From NCBI GenBank assembly GCA_021779935.1, contig JAJXZT010000042.1, positions 53,589-117,588 on the forward strand: DNA of 64,000 nucleotides. Reading direction: 5' to 3'. The stretch comes from Acidobacteriota bacterium (GTDB lineage: Bacteria > Acidobacteriota > Terriglobia > Terriglobales > Acidobacteriaceae). Below are positions 61,161 to 64,000 of this stretch, piece by piece. The position numbers and the translations under genes are program-made. Within the stretch, counting starts at the first letter, position 1. Each line of letters starts with the position of its first letter. A model generated the notes under the pieces. The model saw only the letters and a list, made by a program, of their open reading frames with translations, was not told the origin of the DNA and ran no database searches.

Positions 61161-63803
61161 ATGTGTGCAATGGGCGGTTGCTGTGCTACATTTCCCTGCG
61201 ATTGCTTGCACGCGCGTGAATTTGCTGGAGGTTATGTGGCCCCTTCGCCTGCGGTCCTGTACAGTCCCTCGCAAGACGTACATTTCTTTGCCTGCAAACT
61301 TCAGCACATTGTCAGCATCGACGCGCTTGGCGTACGTGCGGACCTTTATCTGGAAGATCTGGCGCATCGTTCGGTGGACCTGGTGACGTGTCTCGCAGGC
61401 GGGCAGGATGCGCGGGTGACGTATGACCTGCGCACGATTGCCATGCCCGATGCAGACGGCGGACGCGGCAAGGTCACAGTGGCGTTGCTGTGTCGCGCGG
61501 AGATGGAGAAGAAAGAAGCGGCCGGGCTTGCCATCAATTGTCTGCACCTGTTCAAGGCTACATTCGAGGAATACGATTTCGAGCTTGTTGAGCCGAGCGA
61601 GATTCGCCAACTGCTGCGTCCGTTTAACGTGCGATCCATTGTGTCGGTGGGCCGAAGATGTTCGTTGGAAGCGCTGGACACGCTTCGCGGAGGCACCCGC
61701 GTGGATCACATGACTGGATTGACGCAAGCCGAACCAGCCGCGCCGGTGGACGACGGTGCAGAGAAGATCTTCCACGTGTCGCCGTTTCTCCCGGCTCCGC
61801 CGACAGCGGATTTGCTGAAGCTGATCCTGCTGCACGATTCGCCGGTGATGATAAGTTGCCGCATTCGTCCGGCAAAGCTGGAGGAGAGCGAAGAAAGGTT
61901 CCTGGAAAAGCAGATTGCCAAGTGCGAGGTGTATGCACAGGCGACGATCGGCCCGATTGCCGAAGACCTGTCAAAACTCGCGCCCACGCTGCGGGAGCAG
62001 GCGCACACCTATCAGCAATATCAGTACCGCATGCTGTTCGGACTACAGGACAAGGCGCTGCTGATGACGGTCGCGCTGGCAAGCAGCAAGGCGCTGCCTG
62101 AGTCACTGGCCGACGCGCTGGGTGCTTCCATCACGGAACCGGCGGGTAGCTCCGGTACCCGAGGTGAACGCAACACGTTTGCGTTCTTCGCGGGAGGGTA
62201 TGACGTCACGCGATTGAACGGAGAAGGCGCGGACGCATTCGAGAAGCTGGAGATGGTGTTGCCGCCGCATTCGATTGCGCATAAAGACGCACAACGGCTG
62301 CCGTATCTGTTCGACTGCGTTGAGGCTGCGGCGTCGTTTCACTTTCCACCGGCGACCGTGCGTCCCGAGTGCGGCATTGCAATCAAGAATTGGCGGGAGC
62401 TTTCGCCGGTGCACGATTTACCCACGACGGGCCTGCTGATTGGCTACTCGGAACAGAACGGAAAGATGCGCGAAGTCCGGTTGGGGCTGGAGGATCGACA
62501 ACGCCACATCTACGCGGTAGGCCAAACCGGCACGGGCAAGACAACTCTGCTCAAGACTCTCATTCTGGACGATATCAACTCCGGCCGCGGTGTGTGCGTG
62601 ATGGACCCGCACGGCGATCTCTACCGCGAATTGCTCGGACGCATCCCGGAAGAGCGAATGGGCGACGTGGTGCTGCTCGATCCGACCGACACGGAGTATC
62701 CGATTGGGTTGAATCCGCTGGAATACGAGACTGAAGGGCAGCGCCACTTTCTCGTGCAGGAGATGGTGGCGATCATGAGCCGGATGCTGGAGGACGAATA
62801 CGGCGTGGGGTCGCTGTCTGAGTTCGCAGGCCCGATATTCTTTCAGCACATGCGCATGAATCTGTTGCTGGTCATGTCGCGCCAAAAGGATCCGGGAACG
62901 CTGCTTGAGTTCCACCGGCTGTTCCAGGAAAGAGAGTTCTGGCAGCGCTGGCTGCCGCTGGCAATCGACGACCCGCAATTGGAGCATTGGGTGAAAGAAG
63001 TTCTGCCGAAAGCTAACTACCTGCGGGCGACCAGCACCGGGGAAATTTCCATGGGCGAGTACGTTGCCAGTAAGTTTGAGAACTTCGTCTTCGATCCGGC
63101 GCTGCGCAATATCTTTGGACAGAAGCGCTCCAGCATCAATCTCCGCCAGGTGATGGATGAAGGGAAGATTCTGCTGGTGAACCTGGCGAAGGGCGAGCTG
63201 ACCGAACCAAATTCGCGTTTCCTGGGTATGCTGCTACTGGCGAAGCTGCAAGCGACAGCGATGGCGCGCGTGAAGATTCCGCCCGAACAGCGCCGTCCCT
63301 TCTATTTATATGTAGACGAATTCCAGAGTCTGGCAACACAGAACTTCGTGACGATGCTGTCGGAGGCACGCAAGTTCGGCGTCAGCCTGGTGTTGGCCAA
63401 TCAGTTTGTCTCCCAGATCCATGACCATCGCATTGTGGAAGCCATCTTCGGCAACGTCGGCACGTTTGTCGCTTTCCGCCTCGGGCAGGCGGACGCTGAG
63501 ATCGTCGAGAAGGAAATGGCACCGGTGATCGGCCGGAACGACCTCGTGAACCTGCCGAACTGGCGAGCGTACATGAGCACACTGGCCGAAGGCCAGGCAG
63601 TTCGGCCGTTTACGATCCGCACGAAAGTTCCTGAGGGTGAACCGAACCGTGAACGCGCAGAAATGGTAACGACTGCGTCGCGCGAGAAGTATTCCCGTGG
63701 GCGGTCAAAGGTGGAGAAAGAAATTGCGGGGATGCTGGGGATCGAGAGCCATGGGGCGGAACCGGCGGGAGAAGGACACGAGCTGGTAAAGACGGAGGGA
63801 TGA
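61161..63803 (+). CDS. VirD4/TraG/HerA-like membrane or conjugation ATPase
   Basis: About 880 residues. The N-terminal 410 residues have no recognised motif. The ATPase half begins LIGYSEQNGKMREVRLGLEDRQRH and IYAVGQTGTGKTTLLKTLILDDI (Walker A) and includes VMDPHGDLYRELL, Walker B FYLYVDEFQSLA, and a C-terminal helical part (ANQFVSQIHDHRIVEAIFGNVGTFVAFRLGQADAE), as in type IV coupling proteins (DUF87/TraG type). The start is uncertain: the frame is open from a GTG at 61134, and the first 30 residues are Cys-rich. Divergent from cas6. It may belong to a mobile element next to the CRISPR locus or be a DNA-translocating partner. Confidence 0.75.
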   Translation: MCAMGGCCATFPCDCLHAREFAGGYVAPSPAVLYSPSQDVHFFACKLQHIVSIDALGVRADLYLEDLAHRSVDLVTCLAGGQDARVTYDLRTIAMPDADGGRGKVTVALLCRAEMEKKEAAGLAINCLHLFKATFEEYDFELVEPSEIRQLLRPFNVRSIVSVGRRCSLEALDTLRGGTRVDHMTGLTQAEPAAPVDDGAEKIFHVSPFLPAPPTADLLKLILLHDSPVMISCRIRPAKLEESEERFLEKQIAKCEVYAQATIGPIAEDLSKLAPTLREQAHTYQQYQYRMLFGLQDKALLMTVALASSKALPESLADALGASITEPAGSSGTRGERNTFAFFAGGYDVTRLNGEGADAFEKLEMVLPPHSIAHKDAQRLPYLFDCVEAAASFHFPPATVRPECGIAIKNWRELSPVHDLPTTGLLIGYSEQNGKMREVRLGLEDRQRHIYAVGQTGTGKTTLLKTLILDDINSGRGVCVMDPHGDLYRELLGRIPEERMGDVVLLDPTDTEYPIGLNPLEYETEGQRHFLVQEMVAIMSRMLEDEYGVGSLSEFAGPIFFQHMRMNLLLVMSRQKDPGTLLEFHRLFQEREFWQRWLPLAIDDPQLEHWVKEVLPKANYLRATSTGEISMGEYVASKFENFVFDPALRNIFGQKRSSINLRQVMDEGKILLVNLAKGELTEPNSRFLGMLLLAKLQATAMARVKIPPEQRRPFYLYVDEFQSLATQNFVTMLSEARKFGVSLVLANQFVSQIHDHRIVEAIFGNVGTFVAFRLGQADAEIVEKEMAPVIGRNDLVNLPNWRAYMSTLAEGQAVRPFTIRTKVPEGEPNRERAEMVTTASREKYSRGRSKVEKEIAGMLGIESHGAEPAGEGHELVKTEG

Positions 63804-64000
63804 CTGGCCAAGGAGCGGTTGCGTGATCACTCGGCGGCGGGGCGGCGAAAGCGGATCCATTTCCTTTATCTTCATCATAGATAGACTCGCCTGCCGGACC
63901 AAGCAGAGCAGGAAGTCTTCATGACATATATATAAAGGTATGTTGGAAAACCTGTTCTACAGAAGAAGCAAGATGAAGCAGCGAGTAGGTTGCAGAAGCA
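63804..64000. other. Intergenic right edge
   Basis: I see no gene, hairpin or tRNA in these 197 bases. In particular the intact tRNA-Glu predicted from the attachment-like repeats is not here. Confidence 0.5.

Overview
The window reads as a high-GC Acidobacteriota-type chromosome (inferred). The main clues are an Oar-like TonB-dependent receptor with an N-terminal carboxypeptidase-regulatory-like domain, a long secreted BNR-repeat/choice-of-anchor-D protein, an M13 peptidase, a MacAB-type efflux operon, GH3/GH16 glycan genes and many GC-rich intergenic hairpin repeats. No rRNA gene and no complete tRNA gene was found. The only tRNA-like sequences are two 3'-half tRNA-Glu fragments.

Layout. 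1-5 kb: a partial, possibly Fur-regulated outer-membrane beta-barrel gene and the molybdate transporter modA-modB-(methyltransferase)-modC, all on the minus strand. 5-9 kb: a MacA/MacB-type tripartite efflux operon. 9-14 kb: a 1640-residue secreted repeat protein. 14-19 kb: an MFS transporter, a zinc alcohol dehydrogenase and an M13 metallopeptidase. 19-22 kb: hemolysin-III-like, PAS and rubrerythrin genes. 22-28.2 kb: a minus-strand nitrogen cluster (porin, two tiny membrane proteins, Amt, TPR protein, tiny membrane protein, CPA2 antiporter, PII protein). 28.7-39.7 kb: a beta-glucan utilisation locus (GH3 with PA14, a relic of a TonB receptor, LacI regulator, GH16, intact TonB receptor, BglX-type GH3). 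39.8-45.1 kb: a 5-kb segment bounded by two related direct repeats made of a tRNA-Glu 3' half plus an attachment-like arm. It carries a DUF3494 (ice-binding-like) Ig-repeat lipoprotein and a small outer-membrane protein.

45.1-61 kb is the most interesting part: a type III CRISPR-Cas locus. A minus-strand effector operon encodes a two-TM protein with a degenerate PLD-like motif, then Cmr1, a Cmr6-like RAMP, a large Cas10 without the GGDD cyclase motif, Cmr4, Cmr5 and another RAMP. Most of these genes are joined by 4-base overlaps. It is followed by CRISPR array 1, cas2 and a reverse transcriptase-Cas1 fusion, array 2 and cas6. The two arrays have different repeats that differ mainly in the hairpin loop, and they share a duplicated leader with a 14-bp inverted repeat exactly 93 bases from each array. 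No CARF-type effector gene is present, which fits loss of cyclic-oligoadenylate signalling. The membrane protein coupled to cmr1 is the best candidate for a new effector. Divergent from cas6 is a VirD4/TraG/HerA-like ATPase.

Working model (inference): RT-Cas1/Cas2 adds spacers, possibly from RNA, at the right-hand leaders. Cas6 processes both transcripts, giving an 8-nt AUUGAGAC tag. The Cmr-like complex cuts target RNA through Cmr4 and may cut DNA through the Cas10 HD domain. The membrane protein could supply the abortive or localised response that cyclic oligoadenylates give elsewhere. The locus may sit in an island that used tRNA-Glu as its integration site.
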